From assembly GCA_024734495.1 (NCBI GenBank), contig JALMQS010000818.1, forward strand, positions 458,846 through 522,845: 64,000 nucleotides of DNA. The letters are read 5' to 3'. A program made the translations under genes and the position numbers. The notes under the pieces are model-generated. The model worked only from the letters and a program-made list of their open reading frames with translations. It did not search any database and had not been told where the DNA came from. Positions 1 through 10,410 of the stretch are shown piece by piece (the stretch's first letter is position 1; every line of letters starts with the position of its first letter). Source of the DNA: Forficula auricularia (lineage: Eukaryota > Arthropoda > Insecta > Dermaptera > Forficulidae).

Positions 1-732
1 AGAAACGATTACGAAAATCTGTCAAGGAAGTTTTACGATATATTTATATATTGAAAGAGAAATAAAAAATAAAAAATGTTTTTTTAATGGGATGGACCAC
101 ATTTTGTTGATGCTTCCTCTCTCTCGCTTCAAGTGATGCTCTCGGAAGTGCTTGAAATGCAATCATTCTCCTTGCACTATTTTGATTCCTCATTCTTCTT
201 CATTTTGATTTGTTTACGAGAAACAAGAAACTTGTTAAATTCTAATCGAAAAAATGTTTATTTTTTTTTCTTCTAATTATACTATGCGATTTGTTTCCTC
301 TTTCTAAATTTGTCTGTAGCGAGTTCACAAAACTTTTCTATAACTTAATAACAATTATATAACTAGCTATATCTATCTATCTATCTATCTATATATATAC
401 AAGTGTCATGTCATGTACCTGTGGCGCACTTAGCGTAACGATGTGGTGAGAAAAAGCAACTAATAGTTAGATTGTCAAATTTTTCAAATAAAAATCTCTA
501 TATTCTCTATCTATAATATCTCTATATATTAATATATTCCTTTATATAGCTTAGAATATTAGATTTACGGCGTGTCTCATTTGAAATTTTAGTAGACAAA
601 TTTATTAATTTTAAATATATTATATATTAATATATATTTAATTTTTGAAATAATTCATACCGCGAAAATTATTTTTTTTTTTAATTTAAGAAAAATATAA
701 ATTCTTAAAATTTTAGTAGACAAATTAATTTT

Positions 733-768
<36 letters not shown>

Positions 769-1145
769 ATTTATAATATAAGTTTTAATGAGATATGATT
801 TAATGGGATAATGAGATTAATTCTTAATTTATTACTGCGCGGGTCATTTGAAATTTTAGTAGATAAATTAATTTTAAAATTATTATATATAATTAATTTA
901 GAGACACTTTTTAGATAAATTTAAATATTGAAATATATTATTAAAAAATTTCGAGAGAAATGGTTGCATGCTTTAATAAAGTATTTATAAAGCATTTAAT
1001 GATATTTTTTCATCTTTCTTTGATCAATACTCATTATTCAAAAAATTTTTTTTTCAAAACATATAATTACGGACGCTAATAATCACATCTCGAGACGCTG
1101 CCCGCCAGGTACTGCTCGTATATAAATAAAAATGTACTGTTACGC
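1..1145. repeat. AT-rich non-genic stretch with microsatellites and a degenerate ~135-bp repeat
   Basis: No gene seen. A (CTAT)n tract lies near 369-390 and a (TA)n tract near 735-766. The phrase 'gaaattttagtaga' followed by 'aattaattttaaa' recurs near 583, 711 and 847, so three decayed units of about 130-137 bp are present. The rest is low-complexity AT-rich DNA. Confidence 0.55.
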
Positions 1146-1298
1146 TTAAGTGATACGTTGAAGGATCTCCGAAAGTTCTTCACCGATTTCTTTGAAATTT
1201 TCACACAACATTCCATTCAAATACACGAGTGTTTTTATTGATATCACACCTGTGGCATATAACATTTTTTTTTTCGAGAAAACAACGCCATCGCCTCT
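1146..1298 (-). CDS. putative terminal coding exon, unknown product
   Basis: On the minus strand a pyrimidine-rich acceptor (ttttactcccag) is followed by 50 open codons and a TAA stop. The exon starts in phase 0 with Arg-Gly-Asp-Gly, has a Lys triplet, a moderately hydrophobic centre (LVYLNGMLC) and an acidic helical-looking end (FKEIGEELSEILQRIT). GC content is higher than in the surrounding sequence. The frame stays open upstream of the acceptor for 26 codons, but that part runs into the end of a dispersed foldback repeat (from about 1336), so translation probably begins at the splice site. The upstream exons would lie at higher coordinates and were not found; the next several kilobases are transposable elements. 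I do not recognise the family. The alternative is a chance ORF. Confidence 0.35.
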   Translation of the reverse strand, partial: RGDGVVFSKKKMLYATGVISIKTLVYLNGMLCENFKEIGEELSEILQRIT

Positions 1299-1380
1299 CT
1301 GGGAGTAAAAGCAAACAAACAAGATTGCCGATAATATTTTACTTAGGGAAAGTGGTGTAGGTTTTAGGTGAAACATGATA

Positions 1381-1632
1381 TTAATTAATAAAGTAAAGGG
1401 TGTGTAGTTTCACAGTGAATGAAATAAAACTCAAAGAGGCTTATACAAACTCAATATATTTCGGATTATTAGTCCATCATCAGGAGTTTACAGGTTTACA
1501 GGTTAAAAACTGTTTTTAATCTGTAAACTCCTGATGATGGACTAATAATCCGAAATATATTGAGTTCGTATAAACCTCTTTGAGTTTTATTTCATTCACT
1601 GTGAAACTACACACCCTTTACTTTATTAATTG
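1381..1632. mobile_element. foldback element A, copy 1
   Basis: This is an almost perfect palindrome: each arm is about 110 bp and reads from 'aaagtaaagggtgtgtag' to the central 'aggagtttacag'. Both arms contain CTGATGAT-GGA..TCC-GAAA, a hammerhead-like core (plus strand 1531-1555, minus strand 1459-1483). A second copy lies at 16734-16985. Both copies share about 45 bp of left flank (gggaaagtggtgtaggtttt), so the mobile unit may be longer than the palindrome. There is no coding capacity. Confidence 0.7.
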
Positions 1633-1746
1633 GCCGATAATAGCTTTTTGGAAATCTTTCAACTGTCAATATTATTTTTGGTTAAGGGAACAATTTTGAC
1701 AAGTAATATATAATTCATTTACTGTTTTAATACCTATTCTATAATT

Positions 1747-2060
1747 AAATTGAAAGTTTTTGCCGAGAGTAGCATAATTTTTATATATTGAAGGAGACAA
1801 TAAAGAGTGTGTCTCTGCTGAAATTATAAATTTTATTTATTTATAACGAGACTATAGTTTCGAGGGCTTTGTCCTCTTCATCAATCTATTACAATGGATT
1901 CACAGGAATTAATTTATGAATGAAAGGTTAAAATCTTTCATGTGAATCCATTGTAATAGACTGATGAAGAGGGCAAAGCCCTCGAAACTATAGTCTCGTT
2001 ATAAATAAATAAAATTTATAATTCCAGCAGAAGACACACTCTTTTATTGTCTCCTTCAAT
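1747..2060. mobile_element. foldback element B with 11-bp target duplication
   Basis: A long inverted repeat is flanked by the direct repeat 'attctataatt' (1736-1746 and 2061-2071). The paralogous repeat at 4852-4862 carries the same site once, uninterrupted, which proves insertion. The termini read 'aaattgaaagtttttgcc' and '..gtctccttca(at)'. The right arm has a well-formed hammerhead-like motif at 1951-2004; the left arm carries a mutated mirror copy (TTGATGA, mismatched stem II). A deleted copy at 42130-42236 has its own perfect 11-bp TSD, and a partial copy is at 51004-51150. The TSD length would fit Mutator-like or Penelope-like elements; the class is inferred only. Confidence 0.75.
1951..2004 (+). 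ncRNA. hammerhead ribozyme-like motif (foldback B)
   Basis: In order: stem I 5' strand ttgtaa, internal loop ta, then ga; CTGATGA (1961-1967); one extra A; stem II gagggc/gccctc capped by AAA; GAAA (1984-1987); a short palindromic stem III (ctatag) ending in the triplet GTC (1993-1995); then tc, g and ttataa, which pair back with stem I (2 bp, internal loop, 6 bp). These are the conserved elements of a type I hammerhead with a tiny stem III that would favour dimeric cleavage. The extra A before stem II departs from the canonical core. Activity is unproven. Confidence 0.5.
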
Positions 2061-2814
2061 ATTCTATAATTATTTGCATTTTCAATTTATTTTAAAAACT
2101 ATTATTATTTTTAAAAATATTTAAATTTTTGATCAAATCAATTTTGACACGTAAGCAATATATAATCATTTATCATTTTCAATTTTCAACGAAACGCTCC
2201 CCACTAGGGGCTAGTGACGCCGGGCCGAAGGCCCGGGCGCCAGCTAGTACTATTTAAAACTTCTATAACTTATTAAAATACAATATACCATATATATATA
2301 TATATATATATACCATTACTTTAACAAAGCGAAGCGCTGATTAGTTTTTGGTACATATATCGACTCATAATCATCAGTACTTTATTCTCGTGAATTTTTA
2401 GTTTTTCCTAAATATCTCTCGAAAATGGCTTAACCAATTTTGAGCAAATTTAATATTCTATTTAGGCTCATTGAGCATCTCTCTCTTTTAGGAAAATAAC
2501 ATTTTAAAGTACTTTACTCTACAATAAGATAATACTTTTTTTTTAAATTCTATAAAATTGATTTTTTTAGTCGGTTTAATATAAATAGCTCATTTAAACT
2601 TATTTAAGTAAAAATGAATAGTCTTTTTCTCTATAAAATTCTAAATTTGCCCTAACCCCAAAAATGGTTATATAAAGTTTTTAGTAAAATTACTAAAAAC
2701 TGCTGGTCTAACTTATAAATTATAAGTAAGCGACAAATTAATTATATAAGCTTTTTTGTAGGACATTTATTTCCCTAAAAATTGTTTAATCTTTCATTTA
2801 TTTTTTCAAATTTA

Positions 2815-4395
2815 ACTTAGCCCAGTAAATAGAGGGGTTTCAGCTTACATTAATTGCGGGAAAAGATTTTTTTTAGGTATGGTGTGGGTATGCGAAATCT
2901 AAGTTTCCGACCTCGAAAATGTGCGGGACAACTTTTGGTGGCCTAAAAACTTCGAAATTTTCGTACTCAGTTTCCCGCTTATAACTCGAAAACATTTCAT
3001 ATTTTGCAAATAACCGTCCTATAGTAAATTAAAGAGGCCAAAATTTCGCGTCGATTAAAAAAATATCCAAAATTGGTCCAGTAGTCGATTTTTAATGGGG
3101 ATCCAAAAAACAGACCTGGGATCACTTTTGAATATCCCAAAAACTATCATTTTTTTCGATTTTTCCCATTTTGACCATGAAGGAGCACATTTTCGATAAA
3201 TACCACTCTATACATGTTTAAACTAGATTAAATTTGCTGCAATTGAAACAAAGTTTCATCTTAATTGGATAAAATGGTAGCCCGTGCAGCAATGAGATTG
3301 AAGTTTTTAAAAAAAACTGCAATTTTTTTCAAAAAATCGCAGTTTTTCCTTCATAAAATGAAAACCACTCATCCTAGAAACTTGATTCTTATCTCATTGT
3401 CTAAGAAATTTTGTTACTTGAACGTTTACTTGGACTACTTTTTGTTAAAAGTCTTAGATTTATAGATATCCAGCATTTTCCATGACAGGAAATTATCCAT
3501 TGTTTCAAAAAATTTCAGTTTTTCCTTCGTAAAATGAAAACCACTCATCCTAGAAACTTGATTTCTCTCTCATTTTTTAGGAAATTTTATTTACTTGAAC
3601 GGATACTTGGACCACTTTTTTTATAAAACTCTTAGATTTATAGATATTCTACATTTTCCGGACAGGATATGATCCGAATCCTGAAAAGCGTAATGGAAAA
3701 TGTTGGATATCTATAAATCTAAGAAAAATCTAAAAAGTGCTCCAAGTAAACTTTCAAAGTCATCAAAATTTCCTAGAGAATGAGACAGAAATCAAATTTC
3801 TAGGATGAGTGGTTTTCATTTTATGAAGAAAAAACTGCGATTTTTTGCAAAAAATTGCAGTTTTTCAAAACATCAACCTCATTGCAGCATGGGTTACCAT
3901 TATCCAATTAAGATTAAATTTTGATTCAATTGTAGAAAAGTTAATCTAATTTAAAAGTATATAGAGTGGTCTTTGTCGAAAACGTGCTCCTTCATGCTCA
4001 AAATGGGAAAAAATCGAAAAAAGAGTTTTTGGGATAGGTATTCAAAAGTGATCCGGGGAGCAGTTTTTTGAATCATTATAAAAAATCGAATTACTGGACC
4101 AATTTTCCATATTTTTTTACTCAACGCCAAATTTTATCCTCTTTAATTTACTATAGAACGATTATTTAAAAAGCATGGACCGTTTTCGAGTTATAAGCAA
4201 GAAACTGGAAAAAGTCCGAAAATTTCGTGATTTTTCGGCCACCAAAAGTTGTCCCCACACTTTCGAAGTCGCAAACTTAGATTTGGCATACCCATACCAT
4301 ACCATACCAAACGATCCTAGAAAAAAATATTTTCCCGCAATTAATGTAAGCTGAACCACTTTTTGAAAACTCTATTTACTGGGCTAATTTTCAAC
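2815..4395. mobile_element. 1.6 kb foldback element
   Basis: The ends are inverted copies of each other: 'ttagcccagtaaatag' at the left and 'ctatttactgggctaa' at the right. Arms of about 600-700 bp mirror each other imperfectly through landmarks such as 'acaacttttggtgg', 'gtttataactcgaaaac' type text and 'aaaatgaaaaccactcatcc'. The centre is near 3,480-3,660. A one-armed relative lies at 18930-19740. The short ORFs inside the arms are mirror images of non-coding repeat and are not counted as genes. Confidence 0.7.
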
Positions 4396-4683
4396 TTATT
4401 TAATTTTTCCAAATTCCAATTTAAAAATGATAACATGTACTCTTGTTTTTTAAATGTCCGTCAATGTTCTTAGTTAATTATTTCACTATTAAAGAGTGAC
4501 CGGATAAAACTGCTTTGGTTGTTTTTACATACGGTAATAAAATTGTTTAAAATAATAAAACTGATTTATTATTTACACTTTACTTCATATTAAAAATAGG
4601 CATACTCTGAAAATGAAAAGGGGCGATAGTTGTTAGTCAACATCCAGAAAGGGGCGATGGGCCACAAAAGGTTGGGAACCACT

Positions 4684-5760
4684 GTATTAACCTCTTTGAA
4701 TTTTATTTCATTCACTGTGAAACTACACACCCTTTACTTTATTAATTGGCCGATAATAGATTTTTGGAAATCTTTCAACTGTCAATATTATTTTTGGTTA
4801 AGGGAACAATTTTGACAAGTAATATATAATTCATTTACTGTTTTAATACCTATTCTATAATTATTTGCATTTTCAATTTATTTTTAAAAACTAATATTAT
4901 TTTTTAAATATATTTAATAACAAATAGGAGACACTTGATAGGTCCAAAATATAAATGTTTAAAAGGTTGAGAATAAGCGACCTCGTAGAATGGATGGATA
5001 ATTCTTGTTAAAAAGAAGAAAATGCTCCATCTGTGAAGCTGGAATTTTTTTCTTTTAACAAGAATTATCCATCCATTCTACGAGGTCCTTTTAGTCTCAA
5101 CCTTTTAAACATTTAAATATATTTAAATTTTTGATCAAATCAATTTTGACAGATAAGCAATATATAATCATTTATCATTTTCAATTTTCAACAAAACGCT
5201 CCCCGCCAGGGGCTAGTGACGCCGGGCCGAAGGCCCGGGCGCCAGCTAGTACTATATAAAAACTTCTATAACTTATTAAAATAAAATATAAATAATACCA
5301 TTACTTTAACAAAGCGAAGCGCTGATTAGTTTTTAGTACATATATCGACTCACAATCATTAGTACTTTATTCTCGTGCATTTTTAGTTTTTTCTAAATAT
5401 CTCTCGAAAATGGCTTAACCAATTTTGAGCAAATTTAATATTCTATTTAGGTACTTTGAGCATTTCTCTCTTTTAGGAAAATTACATTTTAAACTACTTT
5501 TCTCTACAATAAGATAATACTTTTTTTTTAAATTCTATAAAATTGATTTTTTTAGTCGGTTTAATATAAATACCTCATTTAAACTTATTTGAATAAAAAT
5601 GAATAGACTTTTCTCTATAAAATTCTAAATTTGCCCTAAACCCCAAAAATGGTAATATAAAGTTTTTAGTCTAACTTATAAATTATAGGTAAGCGACAAA
5701 TTAATTATATAACCTTTTTTTGTAGGACATTTATTTCCCTAAAAATTGTTTCATCATGCA
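4684..5760 (+). repeat. dispersed ~1.1 kb repeat, copy 2 (split by a 197-bp hairpin)
   Basis: This is the paralogue of 1621-2760. It keeps the empty target site of foldback B (4852-4862) and is itself interrupted at 4918-5114. The GC-rich hairpin near 5196-5250 is conserved with copy 1 apart from a few changes, although its surroundings are AT-rich. The left end (4684-4735) is the right arm of foldback A, so the repeat and foldback A may be parts of one larger unit. No coding sequence seen. Confidence 0.65.
4918..5114. mobile_element. 197-bp hairpin insertion with 12-bp TSD
   Basis: Inverted arms of about 65 bp ('aaatgtttaaaaggttgag'..'ctcaaccttttaaacattt', 'gaatggatggataattctt' and its complement) surround a short loop. 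The flanks are the direct repeat 'aaatatatttaa' (4906-4917 and 5115-5126), present once in the paralogous copy near 2112-2128 in slightly shorter form. It carries no hammerhead-like core. Confidence 0.7.
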
Positions 5761-6544
5761 TAAATAACTTTTTTCGTAGGTGACTTACTTTTTTCTTATG
5801 AGGGATCAAATTTGAAATGAAACATATTGATATATTTCACCATTTTTGACTAACCATTTGAAATATATTACTTTGTATAATCTTTATTAAGGTGGATTCA
5901 ATTATAAAAAATAACGTCTATTAAAGTCAAAGATCTACGATGAATCGATAAAAAGTTATTGCAATTGACAAGATTTATAGTCTGAAAATTCAACTCCAAT
6001 GATTTGATCAAATATTTTTCGAATCGAAAAAAGTGGAATTCGACTGATGTCTGATTTTTTTGGGATATTAAAGGAAACAACACTTAACTCGAAACAGCCC
6101 CTCTGAGCCCATATCTATTTGTTCGAACCCTGGCACCATGAGTACTGCGTATGCACGAAAGTAAATAACTCGATGTTTTAGAGGGAACGGAAATATATGG
6201 CGACTAGAATGGTACCGAAATCATTCTAAACGGACTTTTAGTTTCGTTGTTTACACTGGTTTTGTATTATCATGCAAACGTTAGACGTATCTCTCAGTAC
6301 TAGAATTCATGTCAAAAAAAATTAGTTCTATTGGAAAAGAAATATCATTTTATGAATCCACTCATTTTATTTACTGCAAATTCAAAAATTATATTTCTAT
6401 TGAGACAGTGGCGGATTTATGTTAAACAGCGCCCGATATGGAGCCATTTTTGCTTTATAGTAGTAATTATTATAATTAAACATCTAATATCTAATCGTGC
6501 CTATATACCTGACATATTACTTGCATTATCATAAGAGTGACCAC
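5761..6544. other. no gene recognised
   Basis: Unique-looking AT-rich sequence. Short ORFs on both strands (61-67 codons) lack composition, splice or family support. A slightly less AT-rich patch lies near 6090-6250. Confidence 0.4.
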
Positions 6545-7060
6545 GACATTTCATTTTTTTTTTACTTTACCATACAGAGTATGGTCAAGTCTTGTAATCG
6601 TAAATGAAAAAAGTGATTTTTTTAATTCGTTTTTTTGAAAAATATCTAAAAAACGGGTGAAACTAGTTTTATTAAAAAATTGAGCAAAACCATGGCGTTT
6701 TGGTCTACAAAAAAGCCCTAATGAGTGAACATAGAAAAATTATATTTTTCGAGATATTAATTGATTTGTCAAAATGTCTGTTAGTATAGGTACGTACGTT
6801 ACCAAATTTTGTGTACTCTCTAGCTCAAAAACTAGTGGAAATATCAAAACTATATTTCACATGTAATTTGGTGCATTGAGATTAAGAGCTGATTAGATTT
6901 TGGTTGAAATCAAACCAAAAATTAAGGTGTGCGGGGGGGGGGGGGGGTTGAAAATTAAAATTATAAGTTTTTTAAACTAAAAAAACAAGAAAAATAAAAT
7001 ATACTGTTAAATGAACCTATAATAAAAAAAAGAGTTATTATTTTTTTTCGGGGCCAAAAT
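6545..7060 (+). repeat. family A dispersed repeat, partial copy
   Basis: It starts with 'tttactttaccatac..gtatggtcaag' and continues with 'gcaaaaccatggcgttt', 'tgtctgttag' and 'gagattaagagctgattag'. It then diverges after a 13-19 bp G run near 6931-6948 into a variant tail shared with 42300-42420. Other copies are at 8880-10640 (minus), 20993-21725, 31926-32590 and 43710-44430. Confidence 0.65.
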
Positions 7061-7439
7061 TGGGGAAGGGATTAAAAAATAGAATTATCCATATAAGGTC
7101 CAGAGGTCTAGACCCTTTAATCGATTTGTACGAATTTTGCATATGCACCTTATACGACCTTAATATATGGTCCATTTCGTTCTTGAAATTAAACATGTAA
7201 AAATATAGTAATAATAACTCCAAAAGACAAAGAAAAATTGCAAGACCTTTAAAGCGCGGATTAATTATTCTAATATATTAATTAAAATTGATTTTTTTGG
7301 ACCAATACTATGTAATGATAATTACATTTGGATAAAAAATTGATATCTAAAAGTTGATGTTAAATTTATTTTCATTTATCTTTTACTGATAATTTTCCTT
7401 GTTTTAAATAAAAATATTCTTTTATATTTTCTGTTTTAG

Positions 7440-7540
7440 TGAATCGAGCCCACCTCGAGCATTTGCATTTGAGATAATCGGATCGATTCATTTGTGTAGC
7501 GGAAATCGAACAGTGCACACGCAGCAGCAATTCTTCCAAG
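7440..7540 (+). CDS. putative internal coding exon, unknown product
   Basis: The exon is bounded by a strong acceptor (tattttctgttttag) and a strong donor (ccaag|gtaagag). Exactly one frame is open for all 33 complete codons, leaving one base at each end (phase 1 to 1). It encodes ESSPPRAFAFEII, then GSIHLCSGNRT, then VHTQQQFFQ. GC content is about 48% against about 25% in the flanks. The mix of aromatic, aliphatic and basic residues looks like part of a globular domain. I cannot assign the family. No partner exon was found nearby, as expected if the introns have been enlarged by transposons. Confidence 0.5.
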
Positions 7541-7751
7541 GTAAGAGCTCTAATTAATTTTGATACATCATTAATACATTAATTAGTATATGCTAAGTCA
7601 TATTAATATTTCGACACCATATTATACTCAAAACAGCCAACTCTCAGAATGAAAACTTTATCTTTTATCGAAAATTGTTAAATAGAAAATAAAATAAAAT
7701 TTTTTCGCAACGAAATTTCTCTGGAAAGAGACGGACTGGTAGAAATTTTAA

Positions 7752-8022
7752 TTGAATGTAATGGAAGGCAGCCCAGGGTAGTGAGGAAAGAAAAAATTAA
7801 CACATATCAAATAAGGTGTAATTTATTGAATCCTTCCTCCTTTCCTTTCAAACCGAGGTTTCGGAGGATTTTTCCTCCTTCTTCAGGGTTTCAAAGGGTC
7901 AATCCTCCGAAACGTCGGTTCGAAAGGAAAGGAGGAAGGATTCCAAGAAATTACACCTTATTTGATATTTGTTAATTTTTTCTTTCCTCACTACCCCTGG
8001 GCTGCCTTCCATTACATTCAAA
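7752..8022. mobile_element. foldback element F
   Basis: Arms of about 110 bp are inverted ('aatggaaggcagcccaggg'..'ccctgggctgccttccatt' in near-complement form), with 'ttgaatgtaatgg' mirrored at the outer ends. The loop region carries on the minus strand the signature CTGAAGA-A-GGAGG..CCTCC-GAAAC (7859-7886), with a decayed mirror copy in the other arm. It has no coding capacity. Confidence 0.65.
7859..7886 (-). ncRNA. hammerhead-like core in foldback F
   Basis: The minus strand reads CTGAAGA, A, GGAGG, an A-rich loop, TCCTCC, then GAAA and C. It has the same layout as the motif at 1951-2004, including the one extra base before stem II. The flanks do not give a convincing stem I or a clear cleavage triplet, so this looks like a relic or a non-cleaving relative. 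Confidence 0.3.
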
Positions 8023-8039
8023 TAAACTAAAATCTTTAG

Positions 8040-8870
8040 GTTAATATATCAACAAACTAGTTAATTATATTATAGTTCTTAATTTCACTGCTTCTCTATC
8101 TGATAGGTTATTTGAACCCTTGATAAATAATAGATAAAATATTTAAAATTAAAAAGACTGTCGATGAAGTTCAATCCTTCGAAACTATAGACTCTAACAA
8201 ATTATAGATATATATCGATAATTCGAACTATTCAGCTATTAACTTCGGCAAATCGAAAAATTGCTGTGTATTTTGATACGCTCTATAACTCGAAATCCTT
8301 TTCATAACAATAGGGGGAGAGAAGGTTCTATAATTCGAACTAGGCCAGTTTCCCTCTTTATAGTTCGAATTTTTCTAGCAATATTTTCTATTGCAATGTT
8401 AATACATATGTAATTTTTTTGATCTTTTTAGTCGTTTTCATTGTTTTTATTTCTTTACTTGAGGCTATATATAAAATTTATGTAAACTCATACATATTTT
8501 CAAAAATATAATAAAAATTCTTAAACATTTAAAATAACAATTCTGACTAAAACTATGCAGATTATTAATAATAAAATGTATCTATTTTAAGCTCTAGATA
8601 AGACTAGGGAGACTGGAGTCCAAATTTATGGGAAATTGACAATTAAAATGCGGGTCGGGACTGAAAAAAGCGTTTTTTCCCTTAAATTTAGGAAGAGGAA
8701 ATTTTCAGAAACAGTAACACAGTGGAAGAGTATAAAAAGGTTCGATGGCCCCGAAAGTTGGCATTCGTTTGTTCATTAATCTGTTTACTATTACACCAAA
8801 AACAATTTATCTAAATCCAATCGGGTATTTATGAACCCATGAGAAATAAAAGATATTTCTATTTAAAATA
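8040..8870. other. no clear gene; possible core promoter near 8731
   Basis: AT-rich sequence. A decayed relative of the foldback B motif (CGATGAAG..TTCGAAACTATAG) lies near 8163-8200. At 8731 a TATA-like box (tataaaaagg) lies about 30 bp before 'ggcattcg', and an AATAAA lies near 8844. This could be the core of a solo LTR or a short transcription unit. A 29-codon ORF follows the box but has no other support. Confidence 0.25.
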
Positions 8871-9137
8871 AGCTGACTTGTTCTGATGTGACCATCCACT
8901 TGACTTTACCATACAACTTGACCCCTCACTTATATTTAATATTTAATAAAATTATTTATAATCATTTAGGGGGGGGTTAGTTTTTCTATTTTTAGACTCC
9001 TGGGGGCCCAGGGACTATGTATACAAAATTTGGATGAGTTTGGTACAAGGGCCAAGATTTTCATTTTTACCCCCCCCCTCCCCATTTCGGGCGGTTAGTT
9101 TTTGCATTTTTAGACTTCTGGAGTCCGACTGTTTATA

Positions 9138-10009
9138 CAGGGTGGTGACTTGGCCGACGCAGCATAGCGATTACAATGTTAATTTTTGAATGTGCATTTA
9201 TTTGCTCCCCTAATTATTTTAGAGTTAAAGTTCTTATAGGTTTTTGGTAGAGAAAAAAATACTGAATCCGAACATATTTTTGTTTTCAAATTTTGAAATT
9301 TCAGAACCGTAATAATCAACATTATAAATAATTGTATTTTTACAAAAATCACTGAGGCCATGGAATTATTAAAACAAACAACAAGCACTATTTCCAGCAT
9401 AAAAATACTTAATTATTTCAACTTTTTCTTGTAATGAATACATTGTAATAAGAACTGACTTTAAAAAGTTTTGTTTTATAATCATAGATTTGTTCACCAA
9501 TATGAATCCATTTTGAGACTAGTATGAACAATAAAACTTAAACAATCTACAACAATAAAAGTTTTGAATTTAAATTTTTTAAATAAATATCTACATTTTT
9601 AAATTCGTTTTTTTGGACTTTTAAATTATGAATTAGACAAAATCTGATGTAATTATCTTTTAGAATTTTAATTCTGCTCAGTTTTTTGTATTCTAATTAT
9701 GCTCTAAAATAATCACTAAAGACATCACTATTAAACGTCAAATAGAAACAACAAATGAAAATGCCTTGTTTGTTTTAATAATTCCATGGCCTCAGTGATT
9801 TTTGTAAAAATACAATTATTTATAATGTTGATTATTACGGTTCTAAAATTTCAAAATTTGAAAACAAAAATATGTTCGGATATAGTATTTCTTTCTCTAC
9901 AAAAAACCTATAAGAACTTGAACTCTAAAATAATTATGGGAGCAAATAAATACACATTCAAAAATTAACATTGTAATCGCTATGCTGCGTCGGCCAAGTC
10001 ACCACCCTG
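9138..10009. mobile_element. Tc1/mariner-type foldback with TA target duplication
   Basis: The termini are CAGGGTGGTGACTTGG and its inverse CCAAGTCACCACCCTG, flanked by TA on both sides (9136-9137, 10010-10011). The arms are about 240 bp and more than 90% alike by eye. The CAGGGTG start and TA duplication are typical of Tc1/mariner elements. The element is non-autonomous: the two matching ORFs in the arms (starting MASVIFVKIQ) are mirror images and have no transposase motif. Confidence 0.75.
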
Positions 10010-10224
10010 TATACAAAATTTGGTTGAGTTTGCTCAAATAGCCTAGATTTTAAATTTTTAACCCCCCCCCCCCTCACCCTCCCCTTAATTTTGGGTCAAT
10101 ATTCACCAAAATCTAATCAGCTCTCACGTGTGAAATTTGGTTTCGATATTCACACTAATTTTTGAGCTAGCTCGTCCACAAAAATTTGGTAACGCACAGA
10201 CTAACGGACAACCAGACAGACTAA

Positions 10225-10410
10225 GAGCCGGTTGTATGTCGGTTGGTAAGCTCTTGTTAACTGTTGGCAAAGGGTAAATGGTGTGATGGCCAATCAGATG
10301 AAAGTGCCTGTCATCTGATTGGCAGGCACCCTCATCTGATTGGCCATCCCAGCCATTTACCCTTTGCCAACGGTTAAAAAGAGTTTACCAAGCGACATAC
10401 AACCGGCCCC
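10225..10410. mobile_element. hairpin MITE (GGGCCGGTTGTATGTCG family)
   Basis: The inverted ends 'ccggttgtatgtcggttgg' and '..gcgacatacaaccggcccc' flank a palindrome containing 'gatggccaatcagatga'. The short direct repeat 'actaag' lies on both sides, and the target matches 'gactaactaacag' of family A. Relatives are at 10913-11122 and 17990-18110. Confidence 0.65.

Larger units (their letters stand above)
1621..2760 (+). repeat. dispersed ~1.1 kb repeat, copy 1 (split by foldback B)
   Basis: This copy is collinear with 4684-5760: 'ggccgataatag', 'gggaacaattttgacaag', a GC-rich hairpin 'gccgggccgaaggcccgggc', and 'gcgaagcgctgattagtt' occur in the same order in both. A third, partial relative is at 29180-29490. 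Here it is interrupted by a 314-bp foldback (1747-2060). A (TA)n tract is at about 2285-2312. No ORF is seen. Confidence 0.7.

Noticed and set aside
7781..7975. 64-codon basic ORF in foldback F
   Set aside because: Lies across both arms of the palindrome; non-coding repeat.
8731..8850. Stand-alone gene with TATA box, 29-codon ORF and AATAAA
   Set aside because: Each element is common by chance in AT-rich DNA; no homologue recognised.
9179..9968. Paired ORFs starting MASVIFVKIQ on opposite strands
   Set aside because: They are the two arms of the mariner-type foldback read in mirror image; no transposase motif.
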